Positions 42,193 to 50,664 of a stretch of 64,000 bases of DNA are shown in pieces (the stretch's first letter is position 1; each line of letters starts with the position of its first letter). Where the stretch lies: positions 4,092,001 to 4,156,000 of the forward strand of contig OY970284.1 of assembly GCA_963715895.1 (NCBI GenBank). Reading direction: 5' to 3'. The translations under genes and the position numbers were made by a program. The stretch is from JADGNZ01 sp963715895. Its GTDB lineage: Bacteria; Acidobacteriota; Thermoanaerobaculia; Gp7-AA8. Under the pieces are notes generated by a model. It was not told the origin of the DNA. It did not search any database and saw only the letters and a list, made by a program, of their open reading frames with translations.

Positions 42193-42768
42193 CTAGTAGT
42201 TGACTACGTAGGGTATCCCAGCCTCCGTGACGGCGTTGGTGTCCCACCGCGTGTTGTAGATGCTGAGCGTGATCGTGTCGCCGGTCGTGGCGCTGAACGA
42301 CACATTCTGGTTGCTGCAGTACTGGCTCCCCGAGGTGTTCCCGTAGAGGTAGAACCAGTTGTAGGTCGTCAGGGTGCCATTGTGCGTGACGGACACATAG
42401 CCTCTAATGCCGTCGTAGGTACTCGAGGTCGGAGAGGAGAAGGTCACCATCGTGCTGGCGCTCCAGTTCGCCTGTATCGCATAGCCGTTACCATCCGCCG
42501 GCACGGTGAACGACCACGTGGTGTAGTTGTCGAAACCCATCGCGTACGAGTAGCCCGACACGTACATGGGGTAGCACCACGACACGGAAGTCGACGAAGC
42601 CCCATAGCTGGAAAGGCAGGTCGAGTCGACGTCGAACTGATAATAGGTGGGCATGCCACAGCAAGAGTGGGGAGTGATCGTGGGACAACTGGCATGCGCT
42701 GCGGTGCCTGCCAGGATGAAGAGGGCGACAAACGAAACGGCCATAACTGCCTTGCGAGTCTTTTGCAT
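42193..42768 (-). CDS. Secreted aromatic/Ser/Thr-rich protein of unknown function
   Basis: A 191-residue exported protein: signal peptide (MQKTRKAVMAVSFVALFILA, cleavage after AHA), then a Cys-rich start (SCPTITPHSCCGMPTYYQFD), and a mature part unusually rich in Tyr, Trp, Ser and Thr (e.g. MVTFSSPTSSTYDGIRGYVS). It looks like an extracellular beta-sandwich. No family is recognised. AAGACTCGC follows the start; AGGAGG lies eight bases upstream. It sits between the two inverted repeats described at 42061. Confidence 0.65.
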   Translation of the reverse strand: MQKTRKAVMAVSFVALFILAGTAAHASCPTITPHSCCGMPTYYQFDVDSTCLSSYGASSTSVSWCYPMYVSGYSYAMGFDNYTTWSFTVPADGNGYAIQANWSASTMVTFSSPTSSTYDGIRGYVSVTHNGTLTTYNWFYLYGNTSGSQYCSNQNVSFSATTGDTITLSIYNTRWDTNAVTEAGIPYVVNY

Positions 42769-42961
42769 GGCTTCCTCCTAGAGGTCAACTTATACGCCGT
42801 CCAGGACGCGGCCTCTAGAGACATTGTTTGACCGGTCTCCGGGGTTCGAAAGCCTTCGCCGCTGCGAGTCCCTTAGTCAGCAAAGCCGGGTATAGGTTGT
42901 CATCGCCGGATCAACTAACACTCATCAACCGACAACCGACAACGACCGCAGGTCCAGCCCC

Positions 42962-44509
42962 TCAGATCGCGTTCACGATCTCGTCGCTCAGCCCCTTCCA
43001 ACGGCGCAGGTAGGCACGGCGGTCGGTGTTGTACTTCTCGACGAGCTGCTGGTACTCATCGCTCCTCCCCTGCCGCTCGTACATCTTTTTCGGCTGCAGG
43101 TAGTCGGCATCGTCGATCTCCGGAACCTCCGTCGCCACCAGATAGCCGAAGTCGGGATCCTTCTCCCACTTGATCGTTCCCTCGGCGATCGCCTTCACCA
43201 CCGCGGACGAATGCTGGATCTTCACCTTCTTCGAGCGCTCATCCTTCTCGTCGCCGCCGATCCGCCCGGTATTCATCAGATAGACGTCCATCGGACTTTC
43301 CTTCATCAGCTCCAGCATCCGATTGCCCTGAAATGCGTGGAGCAGCGGAAAGAAGGGATTCGTTCCCGGTACGCGCAGCGACTTGCCCGCCTCCGCCGCC
43401 CCGCCGGCGCTCGTTCCCTTCGTCTCGCCCAGCATGAAGTAGGCGGCGGCGAGCGGACCCTCCAGCTTGGCCACGGCCGGAATGATGTTCTCGTTGCGAT
43501 TCAGGATTAGGAGGAAGTCGACGTTATTGACCTCGCGGGCATCGAACGCCCCCGCCACGTCGTCCATCCGGATCACGGCCCGGCCATTCGGTGTGTACGA
43601 CGTATCGAAGTAATCGATCCTGCCGCCCTCGTCCTGCGACACATTCTCGAGGTAGGCGTGCGGCGAGGCGCAGGCGTGATAGATCGTCGGCTCGTCCTTC
43701 GGATTGAGTCCGAAGGTCTTGGCGAAGCAACCGTTCTCGGTCGCGTACACCTTGCCGCCCGGCATCAGCGCGCAGAAGTCATCCTGTACCGGCTGTGAAT
43801 TGTTCTGCTTCGTGAACGTCGTGGTGGTCTTGCCCGTGCCGGACAATCCCACGATGAGACCCACTTTGTTGCGCCCATCGACCGGGATCACCTTGCAGCC
43901 CGCGTGCAACGCCAGACCGCCGCGCTCGTAGACGATCTTGTTCCACATCCGCAGTCCGCCCTTCTTCGATTCGCCGAAGTAGTCGGAGTGGAAGACGCGG
44001 GTGATGTAACTGTCGAGATCGACGGCGATGAGGCGTTCCTCCGGATACCCCTCGGCCTTCAGATTAGGCGTGTAGATGACAGTGACGGTCGGCTCGAAGT
44101 TCTCCAACTCCGCCGGCGAGGCCGGATAGTAGAGGTGCTGCTGCATCCCGGCGATGTTCGCATTTGCCTTCTCGATGATCAGACGCGCCGGAATGCGGAA
44201 ATGCGGGTCGTTGCCGATGAAGCCGTCGACGACGAGCATGTCCCGCGTCCGGATGTAATCGTTTTGCAGTCGGGACACGCGATCGAATTCCGCGCGGCTG
44301 ATCGTCTGATCGGAATGATTCTCCGGCGTGTCGGTGGCAACGTACGTCGAGCCCTTCGAACGGGAGACCACCCTGGTGGCGACATTGACATTGTCGAACT
44401 CGGTCTTCTTGCAGTTCGGCATTTCCTCGGTGAAACGCCGGAGTTGCTCGGGTGACGGGTTCCAGACCACCGACTTCGGCTCGACGGGCAGCGTCAGGAT
44501 TTCGGTCAT
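42962..44509 (-). CDS. pckA: Phosphoenolpyruvate carboxykinase (ATP type)
   Basis: A 515-residue PEP carboxykinase converting oxaloacetate to PEP in gluconeogenesis. Family motifs are HSDYFGESKKGGLRMWNK, the kinase-1 P-loop GLSGTGKTTTTF, and ENGCFAKTFGLNPKDEP with the metal site. The frame could start further upstream, but the ATG at 44509 has GGAGAGGAC before it and begins the conserved N terminus. It diverges from panE across about 127 bases that must hold both promoters. The product PEP is also the phosphate donor for the PTS enzymes encoded in the same window. Confidence 0.94.
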   Translation of the reverse strand: MTEILTLPVEPKSVVWNPSPEQLRRFTEEMPNCKKTEFDNVNVATRVVSRSKGSTYVATDTPENHSDQTISRAEFDRVSRLQNDYIRTRDMLVVDGFIGNDPHFRIPARLIIEKANANIAGMQQHLYYPASPAELENFEPTVTVIYTPNLKAEGYPEERLIAVDLDSYITRVFHSDYFGESKKGGLRMWNKIVYERGGLALHAGCKVIPVDGRNKVGLIVGLSGTGKTTTTFTKQNNSQPVQDDFCALMPGGKVYATENGCFAKTFGLNPKDEPTIYHACASPHAYLENVSQDEGGRIDYFDTSYTPNGRAVIRMDDVAGAFDAREVNNVDFLLILNRNENIIPAVAKLEGPLAAAYFMLGETKGTSAGGAAEAGKSLRVPGTNPFFPLLHAFQGNRMLELMKESPMDVYLMNTGRIGGDEKDERSKKVKIQHSSAVVKAIAEGTIKWEKDPDFGYLVATEVPEIDDADYLQPKKMYERQGRSDEYQQLVEKYNTDRRAYLRRWKGLSDEIVNAI

Positions 44510-44636
44510 GCGTTCGTCCTCTCCACGGATCAGATTTGGTGTGCGCTGGATGTGGCTCAACGAGCAGCAAGGGTTTGCGCCGGAACGGCCGCGAAGGTGC
44601 GCGATTTTACACGAAACCATAGAATGCGCTTGGGAC

Positions 44637-45566
44637 ATGAGAATTGCGGTTATCGGTGCCGGCGGCGTGGGCGGCTACTTCGGTGGCAAGCTCGCAAATG
44701 GCGGGCTTGACGTCGTCTTCCTCGTCCGCGGCGCCACTCTGGAAGCGCTGCGCACGCGCGGCCTTCGCGTCAACAGCATCAAGGGTGATTTCGCCATCGA
44801 GCGGCCCAATGCCACTGACGACCCGGCCACTGTCGGGAAGGTCGACGCGGTGTTCGTGACCGTCAAGGCCTGGCAGATCGAAGAAGCGGCCGCATTGATC
44901 AAGCCGATGATCGGCGACGACACCATGGTCATCCCGCTCGAAAACGGGATCGACGCCCCCGATCAACTCGCGGCCATTCTCGGCCGCGAGCACGTCCTCG
45001 GCGGTCTGTGCGGCATCGTCAGCTTCATCGCCGCCCCCGGGCACATCCGCCACATCGGCGCCGATCCGTTCGTCATGTTCGGCGAGCTCGATAACCGCCG
45101 CACGGCGCGCGTGGAGCAGCTTCGCGACGAGTGCCTGCGCGCCGGCGTGCAGGTCGACATACCGTCCGACATTCACCACGCCCTCTGGTCGAAGTTCGTC
45201 TTCATCGCGCCGATGAGCGGCATCGGTGCCGCCACACGCATGCCGATCGGCGTCTGGCGCTCGATGCCGGATACCCGCGATCTGGCCACGCGTGCCATTC
45301 GCGAGATCATCGCTCTTGCCCTCGCCCGCGGCGTCGACCTCGGCGGCGACGCGGCCGTCGAACGGACGCTGGCCCGTTTCGACGCTCTCAACGCCGACGC
45401 CACCTCCTCGCTGCAGCGCGACATCATCGACGGCAAGCCCTCCGAGCTCGACGCCCAGCTCGGAGCGGCCGTCCGTCTGGGCCGCGAGGCCGGCGTGCCC
45501 GTGCCTGTGTGTGAGACGCTCCTGGCGCTTCTCCTGCCGCAGGAGCAGAACGCTCGGAAACATTGA
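44637..45566 (+). CDS. panE: 2-dehydropantoate 2-reductase
   Basis: A 309-residue ketopantoate reductase (PanE/ApbA family) of pantothenate and CoA synthesis. The NADP motif is MRIAVIGAGGVGGYFGGKLA. The lysine region is VTVKAWQIEEAA, then LENGIDAPDQL, and the C-terminal domain contains HHALWSKFVFIAPMSGIGAA and SSLQRDIIDGKPSELDAQLG. CoaD, which uses the downstream product, is encoded 4.6 kb away. Related enzymes can reduce other 2-oxo acids, so the substrate is inferred from family only. Confidence 0.88.
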   Translation: MRIAVIGAGGVGGYFGGKLANGGLDVVFLVRGATLEALRTRGLRVNSIKGDFAIERPNATDDPATVGKVDAVFVTVKAWQIEEAAALIKPMIGDDTMVIPLENGIDAPDQLAAILGREHVLGGLCGIVSFIAAPGHIRHIGADPFVMFGELDNRRTARVEQLRDECLRAGVQVDIPSDIHHALWSKFVFIAPMSGIGAATRMPIGVWRSMPDTRDLATRAIREIIALALARGVDLGGDAAVERTLARFDALNADATSSLQRDIIDGKPSELDAQLGAAVRLGREAGVPVPVCETLLALLLPQEQNARKH

Positions 45567-45601
45567 GAACACATCCCGCGTCGCATACCATCAGCCGCCG
45601 G

Positions 45602-46618
45602 ATGTCCAAATCCCGAAAAACTGCCGTCATTCGTGACGCGAAGGTTCACCCCGCCATCGCCGAGGCGCGGCGCGTGCTGGAGGTCGAATCGGCGGCCATT
45701 CTCGGCATCATCGAACATCTCGACGGCACCTTCGTCGACGTCGTCGAGCTGATCGTCGAGCTGACAAATGGCTCGGCCGGCCGCGTGGTGACGATGGGCC
45801 TCGGCAAGTCGGGCATCATCTGCAAGAAAGTCAGCGCCACGCTGGCATCGACCGGCACGCCGTCGTTCTTCCTGCATCCCGCCGAGGCCATCCACGGCGA
45901 CCTCGGCATGATCGTTCGCGGCGACATCGTCCTGGCCATCTCCAACTCCGGCGAGACCGAGGAGTTGCTGCGTCTTCTGCCGAGCATCAAGAGGATCGGC
46001 GCCGAAATCGTGGCCATCACCGGCAACCCTCTGTCGTCGCTGGCAAAAGGGGCCGACTACCACCTCTCCGCGGCGATCTCGAAGGAAGCCTGTCCGCTCG
46101 GCCTGGCGCCGACCGCCTCCACCACCGCTACGCTCGCTCTCGGCGACGCCCTGGCCATGGCCCTTCTGATGCGCAAGGGCTTCAAGGAGGAAGACTTCGC
46201 CTTTCTCCATCCCGGCGGAAAGCTCGGAAAACGGTTCCTGCGCGTGCGCGATCTGATGCACGGCGGCGCGCAGACTCCCATCGTTCCGCTGTCGACGCCG
46301 ATGCACGACGTGATCTATGAGATGTCGGCCAAAGGCTTCGGCATCACCGCCGTCGTCGATGACGACGGAGTCCTCGCTGGAGCCATCTCCGACGGTGATC
46401 TGCGCCGTCTGCTCCAGCGCGATACGGAGATTCTCAAGAAAACCGCGGCCGACTGCATGAAGCCGGACCCGGTCACGATCGATGGCAACGAGCTCGCCTC
46501 GGCGGCCCTGGAGAGAATGGAACAGCGCAAAATCACCTCGATCTTCATCGCCGGTACATCGGGCCATGTCGAAGGTATCATTCACCTCCACGATCTCTGG
46601 GGGCTGGAACTCTTCTGA
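45602..46618 (+). CDS. kdsD: Arabinose-5-phosphate isomerase (KdsD/KpsF)
   Basis: A 338-residue enzyme making D-arabinose 5-phosphate, the precursor of Kdo in lipopolysaccharide. The SIS domain is seen in VVTMGLGKSGIICKKVSATL, HGDLGMIVRGDIVLAISNSG, ETEELLRLLP and GADYHLSAAI. Two CBS domains follow (HDVIYEMSAKGFGITAVVDD; KPDPVTIDGNELASAALERM). The start at 45602 fits family length. The stop overlaps the next gene's start. Confidence 0.94.
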   Translation: MSKSRKTAVIRDAKVHPAIAEARRVLEVESAAILGIIEHLDGTFVDVVELIVELTNGSAGRVVTMGLGKSGIICKKVSATLASTGTPSFFLHPAEAIHGDLGMIVRGDIVLAISNSGETEELLRLLPSIKRIGAEIVAITGNPLSSLAKGADYHLSAAISKEACPLGLAPTASTTATLALGDALAMALLMRKGFKEEDFAFLHPGGKLGKRFLRVRDLMHGGAQTPIVPLSTPMHDVIYEMSAKGFGITAVVDDDGVLAGAISDGDLRRLLQRDTEILKKTAADCMKPDPVTIDGNELASAALERMEQRKITSIFIAGTSGHVEGIIHLHDLWGLELF

Positions 46619-46983
46619 TGGATTCGACAACGACAGTCGTACTGCGCTATCGCGACGGGCGGACGGAGCGGGCCACGCTCATCGACACCGACGTCGATCA
46701 GCAGATCGTCCGCGTCAAGCGCGACGACGGAGCGAACGATGATCTGCCCTTCTCCGAGCTGAAGGCGCTCTTCTTCCCGCGTTCCGGAGCCGATGACGCG
46801 CTCGAGCCTGCCTCCGGCAGCACGATTGCAGTGGAGTTTGCCGATGGCGAAGTCATCCGCGGCGTGGCGCACTACAACCCCGAGCGCAACGGCTTCTTCC
46901 TCTTTCCGCTCGATCGGAGCAAGAACGACCGCATCTTCGTCGTCAATTCAGCGATCGTCTCGATCGAAGTCGAAAGGCTGTAG
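46618..46983 (+). CDS. Small conserved-looking protein of unknown function
   Basis: A 121-residue soluble protein with two similar beta-rich segments (VVLRYRDGRTERATLIDTDV; IAVEFADGEVIRGVAHYNPE), each like a small SH3/PilZ-type barrel, and an end that reads FFLFPLDRSKNDRIFVVNSA. It overlaps the kdsD stop by one base (TGATG), so it is cotranslated. I do not recognise a named function; a role in signalling or regulation is possible because of the barrel-like pattern. Confidence 0.65.
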   Translation: MDSTTTVVLRYRDGRTERATLIDTDVDQQIVRVKRDDGANDDLPFSELKALFFPRSGADDALEPASGSTIAVEFADGEVIRGVAHYNPERNGFFLFPLDRSKNDRIFVVNSAIVSIEVERL

Positions 46984-47066
46984 CGGGTTGCAGGGTCGCT
47001 TGGTTGCTGAGTTGCAAGGTGCGATCTAACACACAGCAACCAAGCAACGCCGCAACCCAGCAACTC
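46984..47066. repeat. Word-repeat hairpin (GTTGCTGGGTTGC family)
   Basis: 46986-47010 (GGGTTGCAGGGTCGCTTGG and on) pairs with 47034-47058 at 21 of 25 positions. Words are shared with 13138, 24742 and 30327. It begins on the base after a stop codon and ends seven bases before the lolA start. Confidence 0.87.
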
Positions 47067-47072
47067 TAAACT

Positions 47073-47675
47073 ATGAAAATCGCCACTCTCCTTCTCACTC
47101 TCACGCTCGCCAGCGCCGCATCCGCGGCGGAGATCGACCTTGCCGCTGCCGCGCTGGCCGGCACCGAGGCGCAGTTCACGCAGCGCTTCACACCGAAGGG
47201 ATTCAAGACCAGTCAGGTCGACAGCGGCAGCGTCGTCTTCGGAACGTTGCCGATGATGCGCTGGAGCTACGCCAAACCCGAGCAGAAGGTCTTCGTCTTC
47301 GACGGCAACCGATCCTGGTTCTATCTGCCTGCTGAAAAGCAGGTGACGGTGACCACGATCGACGAGCAACGCCGCGGCGAGCTTCCCTTTCTCGTCATCG
47401 GTGATCCGGCGGCGCGCGATCGGCATTTCATCGTCCGCGAGACCACGCGCGGCGATACGGTGACCACCACGCTCCAGCCACGCCAGTCCTCGGCGATGAT
47501 CCGCAGCATCACCATCACCATCGCCGCGGCCACGCACGCCATCCAGCGCGTCTCCTATTCGGATCGCGACGGCAACGAGACCACCTTCGACTTTGCCGGC
47601 TTCACCAGGCGTGCGGTCGCGCCCGATTTCTTTCACTTCACACCGCCGGCCGGCGTGGAAGTCGTTCAGCAGTAG
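47073..47675 (+). CDS. lolA: Outer-membrane lipoprotein carrier LolA
   Basis: A 200-residue periplasmic protein: signal peptide (MKIATLLLTLTLASAASA), then ALAGTEAQFTQRFTPKGFKT, GSVVFGTLPMMRWSYAKPEQ, FVFDGNRSWFYLPAEKQVTV, all typical of LolA. It carries lipoproteins across the periplasm. The Lol release complex (LolCDE) is not in the window. The presence of LolA supports a diderm host. Confidence 0.9.
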   Translation: MKIATLLLTLTLASAASAAEIDLAAAALAGTEAQFTQRFTPKGFKTSQVDSGSVVFGTLPMMRWSYAKPEQKVFVFDGNRSWFYLPAEKQVTVTTIDEQRRGELPFLVIGDPAARDRHFIVRETTRGDTVTTTLQPRQSSAMIRSITITIAAATHAIQRVSYSDRDGNETTFDFAGFTRRAVAPDFFHFTPPAGVEVVQQ

Positions 47676-47687
47676 ACGGAGGCAGAC

Positions 47688-48182
47688 ATGGCCCAGGATT
47701 TCTCCTTCGACATCGTGTCGAAAACCGAGATGCAGGAAGTCTCCAACGCCGTGCAGCAGGCCCAGAAGGAGCTGGCCCAGCGCTTCGATTTCAAAGAGAG
47801 CAAGAGCTCCATCGAGCTCACTGCCGAGGAGATCGTCCTGGTGAGCGATGACGAGGGAAAACTGCGCAGCGTCAAGGACATCCTGGAGACGAAGCTCGTC
47901 AAACGCGGCGTGTCGCTCAAGGCCCTGGAGTACGCGGCCCTGGAACAGGCCGCCGGCGGGACGGTGCGGCAGAAGGCGAAGATCGTTCAGGGCATCGAGA
48001 TCGAGAAAGCCAAGGCCATCGTCAGGGCCATCAAAGAAGCCAAGCTGAAGGTGCAAGCCTCGATTCAGAGCGAACAGGTGCGCGTCACCGGCCGCGCCAA
48101 AGACGATCTGCAGAAGGCCATGACCGTCGTTAAGGCCAACGACTACGGAATTCCCCTCCAGTTCACGAACTATCGCGGTTGA
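47688..48182 (+). CDS. yajQ: YajQ-family nucleotide-binding protein
   Basis: A 164-residue YajQ/DUF520 protein: AQDFSFDIVSKTEMQEVSNA at the start, RFDFKESKSSIELTAEEI, the KRGVSLKALEYAALEQAAGG region and the end VKANDYGIPLQFTNYRG. In some bacteria family members bind cyclic di-GMP and act as transcription cofactors. The ATG is preceded by GGAGG. It follows lolA by 12 bases. Confidence 0.93.
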   Translation: MAQDFSFDIVSKTEMQEVSNAVQQAQKELAQRFDFKESKSSIELTAEEIVLVSDDEGKLRSVKDILETKLVKRGVSLKALEYAALEQAAGGTVRQKAKIVQGIEIEKAKAIVRAIKEAKLKVQASIQSEQVRVTGRAKDDLQKAMTVVKANDYGIPLQFTNYRG

Positions 48183-48215
48183 GGGTTCCGGACCAATTCG
48201 ATTATTCTGTTCGCC

Positions 48216-49232
48216 GTGACGTCCCCCGTACCCAGCAGCGCGCCGATCGAACAGCTCACGCGCGCGGAGCGCCTGCTCGATCTCGTGGCGCCCAAGCTCC
48301 AGCTCGTCGAAAAGGAGCTCGCCCGCAATTTCGAGTCGAAGATCAAAACCATCCAGGATGTCGGCGATCACATTCTCGCCGGCGGCGGCAAGCGGCTCCG
48401 GCCTGCCCTACTCCTCCTTGTCTCGAAAATGCTGCGCTACGAAGGACATCGCGACGTCACTTACGGTGCGGTGGTCGAGTTCATCCACAACGCCACGCTG
48501 GTGCATGACGACATCATCGACGAGGCCGAGGTCCGCCGCGGCCGGACCTCGATCAACTATCGCTGGGGAAACAACCTCACCGTTCTGGTCGGCGACTACA
48601 TCTTCATGCACTCCATGTCCATGGCCCTGGCCGAGGGCAACCTCGACGTACTGCGGCTCCTCTCGACCACCACCATCCGGATGATCGAGGGAGAGATCCT
48701 CGCCCTCGAGCAGAACGGGCGCGCCGATCTCTCGGTCGACGATTACTTCACCATCGTCGAGCGAAAGACGGCCTTGCTCTTCGGCGCCTGCTGCCAGATT
48801 CCCGCCTATCTGGTCGATCGGCCGGCCGAGCTCGGCCAGTCGTTGTTCGATTACGGCCGGAACCTCGGCATCTGCTTCCAGCTCATCGACGACATCCTCG
48901 ACTTCACCTCCAGCACCGAGGTCCTCGGCAAGCCGGCGCTCTCGGATCTGAAGGAAGGAAAGCTGACGCTGCCGCTGATCCTGGCCATGCCGCGCGCCAC
49001 GCCGGCCGAGCGCGAGAAGATTGCCCTCATCGCCGCCATGAAGTCGTTCGACGGGATCGATCCCGCCGAGATGCTGGCACTGGTCCGCAAATACGAGACG
49101 CTCGACGAGACCCGCGCCATCGCCCGTGACTACGCCAACCGGGCCCGCGCCGCCCTCGAGCCGTTCGCCGATTCGCCCGCCAAGGAAGCGCTGGAGCTGG
49201 CGCTCGACTTCGTTCTGGAACGGGACCGGTAA
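48216..49232 (+). CDS. Long-chain polyprenyl diphosphate synthase
   Basis: A 338-residue trans-prenyltransferase. Both aspartate-rich motifs are present: DDIIDEAEVRRG and DDILDFTSS. GGGKRLRPALLLL marks the substrate pocket start. It probably makes the side chain of quinones (IspB/HepT type); chain length cannot be judged here. The GTG start at 48216 is inferred from the gap after yajQ. Confidence 0.92.
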   Translation: MTSPVPSSAPIEQLTRAERLLDLVAPKLQLVEKELARNFESKIKTIQDVGDHILAGGGKRLRPALLLLVSKMLRYEGHRDVTYGAVVEFIHNATLVHDDIIDEAEVRRGRTSINYRWGNNLTVLVGDYIFMHSMSMALAEGNLDVLRLLSTTTIRMIEGEILALEQNGRADLSVDDYFTIVERKTALLFGACCQIPAYLVDRPAELGQSLFDYGRNLGICFQLIDDILDFTSSTEVLGKPALSDLKEGKLTLPLILAMPRATPAEREKIALIAAMKSFDGIDPAEMLALVRKYETLDETRAIARDYANRARAALEPFADSPAKEALELALDFVLERDR

Positions 49233-49255
49233 GGGTTCGATAGCGTTCATCCGGC

Positions 49256-49288
49256 TTGACCTGGCTCGTACTTTGTACTACAAAGTAC
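49256..49288 (+). promoter_or_regulatory. Palindromic operator overlapping a promoter
   Basis: GTACTTTGTA (49268-49277), C, TACAAAGTAC (49279-49288) form a 21-bp perfect odd palindrome. TTGACC at 49256-49261 looks like a -35 box with a 17-base spacer to TACAAA at 49279-49284. A transcript would then start at about the ATG at 49291, so the mRNA would be leaderless. The palindrome would bind a dimeric regulator and block the -10 region. Confidence 0.65.
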
Positions 49289-49290
49289 TC

Positions 49291-49662
49291 ATGAACGCAA
49301 TCAAACGCACCATCGCCTCCACCGAATGGCTGCTCATTCTCCCCGGCTCGCTGTTCATGGCCGCGCTCTTCATCCGCAGCGCACAGCCGCGGCAATACGA
49401 GCCGTCGCACACCGCCCAGCGTCTGGTGGACTGGTTCAGCGTCCGCCCCTTCCTGGCCCTCGACGTCTTTCTCATCATGATGCCGCTGGCCGCGTTCGTC
49501 ATCGGCTGCGCCACGCTGCTGCGCAGCTGGAAGAGCGACGGCCACCTGCGACAGACGCTGATCGCCATCCGCGCGCATCTGGCGACGCTCTTCATCGCCG
49601 GGGCCACGTTGGCGGCCGGAGGAATCCTGGCCGTAGTCGCCGTTCACATGGCCACCGACTGA
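49291..49662 (+). CDS. Small membrane protein of unknown function
   Basis: A 123-residue protein with three hydrophobic segments (around WLLILPGSLFMAALFI, FLALDVFLIMMPLAAFVIGC, and LATLFIAGATLAAGGILAVV), so an integral membrane protein. No family is recognised. The start at 49291 follows directly on the palindromic operator, with no ribosome-binding site visible, which fits a leaderless transcript. A regulator gene is not adjacent. Confidence 0.75.
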   Translation: MNAIKRTIASTEWLLILPGSLFMAALFIRSAQPRQYEPSHTAQRLVDWFSVRPFLALDVFLIMMPLAAFVIGCATLLRSWKSDGHLRQTLIAIRAHLATLFIAGATLAAGGILAVVAVHMATD

Positions 49663-49665
49663 GCG

Positions 49666-50055
49666 TTAAGAGAGCAATTCCATGATCTCGGCCATCCCGG
49701 CGCGGGCGCGCAGGTGAATGGCCTCGCTCGCTTTATCGCCGGTGATCCGGAGCACCTTGTTGTACTGCTCGACAGCCCGCGAGTAGTCCTGCAGGCAGCG
49801 GTGGTAGATCTCCCCCTTGCACAATTTGGCCTCGGCGTTGAGAGGGTCGAGCTCCAAAATTTTGTTTAGGAAGATCAGCGCGGCGTCGTACTTCTGCTCT
49901 TCGAGCGCCATCCGGTAACGAAGGCGGTAGAGCGTGATCAGCTCGTTGTTCTTCGGCGCGATCCAGGCACCAGGCAGGTAGTTCCGGATCGTGGAGAGGA
50001 GCCGGCTGTTGGTCATCGAATCCGAGCGCTTGATCTCCAGTCGCTGTCGCATCAC
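49666..50055 (-). CDS. TPR-repeat protein
   Basis: A 129-residue protein with tetratricopeptide repeats (LRYRMALEEQKYDAALIFLN; KILELDPLNAEAKLCKGEIY; DYSRAVEQYNKVLRI). There is no signal peptide, so it is probably a cytoplasmic protein-protein contact module. The start may be the second codon ATG. It points toward the small membrane protein gene, and its stop is three bases from that gene's stop. Confidence 0.8.
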   Translation of the reverse strand: MMRQRLEIKRSDSMTNSRLLSTIRNYLPGAWIAPKNNELITLYRLRYRMALEEQKYDAALIFLNKILELDPLNAEAKLCKGEIYHRCLQDYSRAVEQYNKVLRITGDKASEAIHLRARAGMAEIMELLS

Positions 50056-50175
50056 TCACACCCTCCCGCTTCTGTTGTCACTCGAATCGTCTCTATCTTA
50101 GGTTCGGATGGGCTGATCGTCAAGACGTTGACCATTGAAATCGCAACTCCCGTTTTCAGCTACCATCCCCGTTCG

Positions 50176-50664
50176 ATGCGCACAGCCATCTATCCCGGCT
50201 CCTTCGATCCGTTGACGAACGGGCATCTCGACATCATCCATCGCGGCGCGCGGCTCTTCGATCGATTCCTCGTAGCGGTGCTGGAGAATGAAGGGAAGGC
50301 TCCCCTTTTCAGCGTCGGCGAGCGGATGGATCTGATCGCCCGCTGCACCGCCGGCGTTCCCAACGTCGAGGTCCATTCGTTCTCGGGCCTCTTGGTCGAC
50401 TTCATGCGCCGCGTCGACGCAAACGTCGTCGTGCGCGGCATCCGCGCCGTGTCGGACTACGAGTACGAGTTGCAGATGGCGCTGATGAACCGCGAGCTCC
50501 ATCCCCAGATCGAGACCATCTTCATGCTTCCCGCCGTCGAGTACACCTACGTCTCCTCGCGCCTCGTCAAAGAGGTCTTCCGCCTCGGCGGCGATGTGGG
50601 GAGGCTCGTGCCGCCCACCGTGCTGGAGTCGTTGAAGGCCCGGCTACCCGTGACCGTGGGCTAG
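50176..50664 (+). CDS. coaD: Phosphopantetheine adenylyltransferase
   Basis: A 162-residue CoaD catalysing the fourth step of CoA synthesis. The nucleotidyltransferase motif is YPGSFDPLTNGHLDII, then VVRGIRAVSDYEYELQMALM, and VSSRLVKEV in place of the common ISST. The ATG at 50176 matches the family start. It converges with the permease gene, overlapping its end by four bases. Confidence 0.96.
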   Translation: MRTAIYPGSFDPLTNGHLDIIHRGARLFDRFLVAVLENEGKAPLFSVGERMDLIARCTAGVPNVEVHSFSGLLVDFMRRVDANVVVRGIRAVSDYEYELQMALMNRELHPQIETIFMLPAVEYTYVSSRLVKEVFRLGGDVGRLVPPTVLESLKARLPVTVG

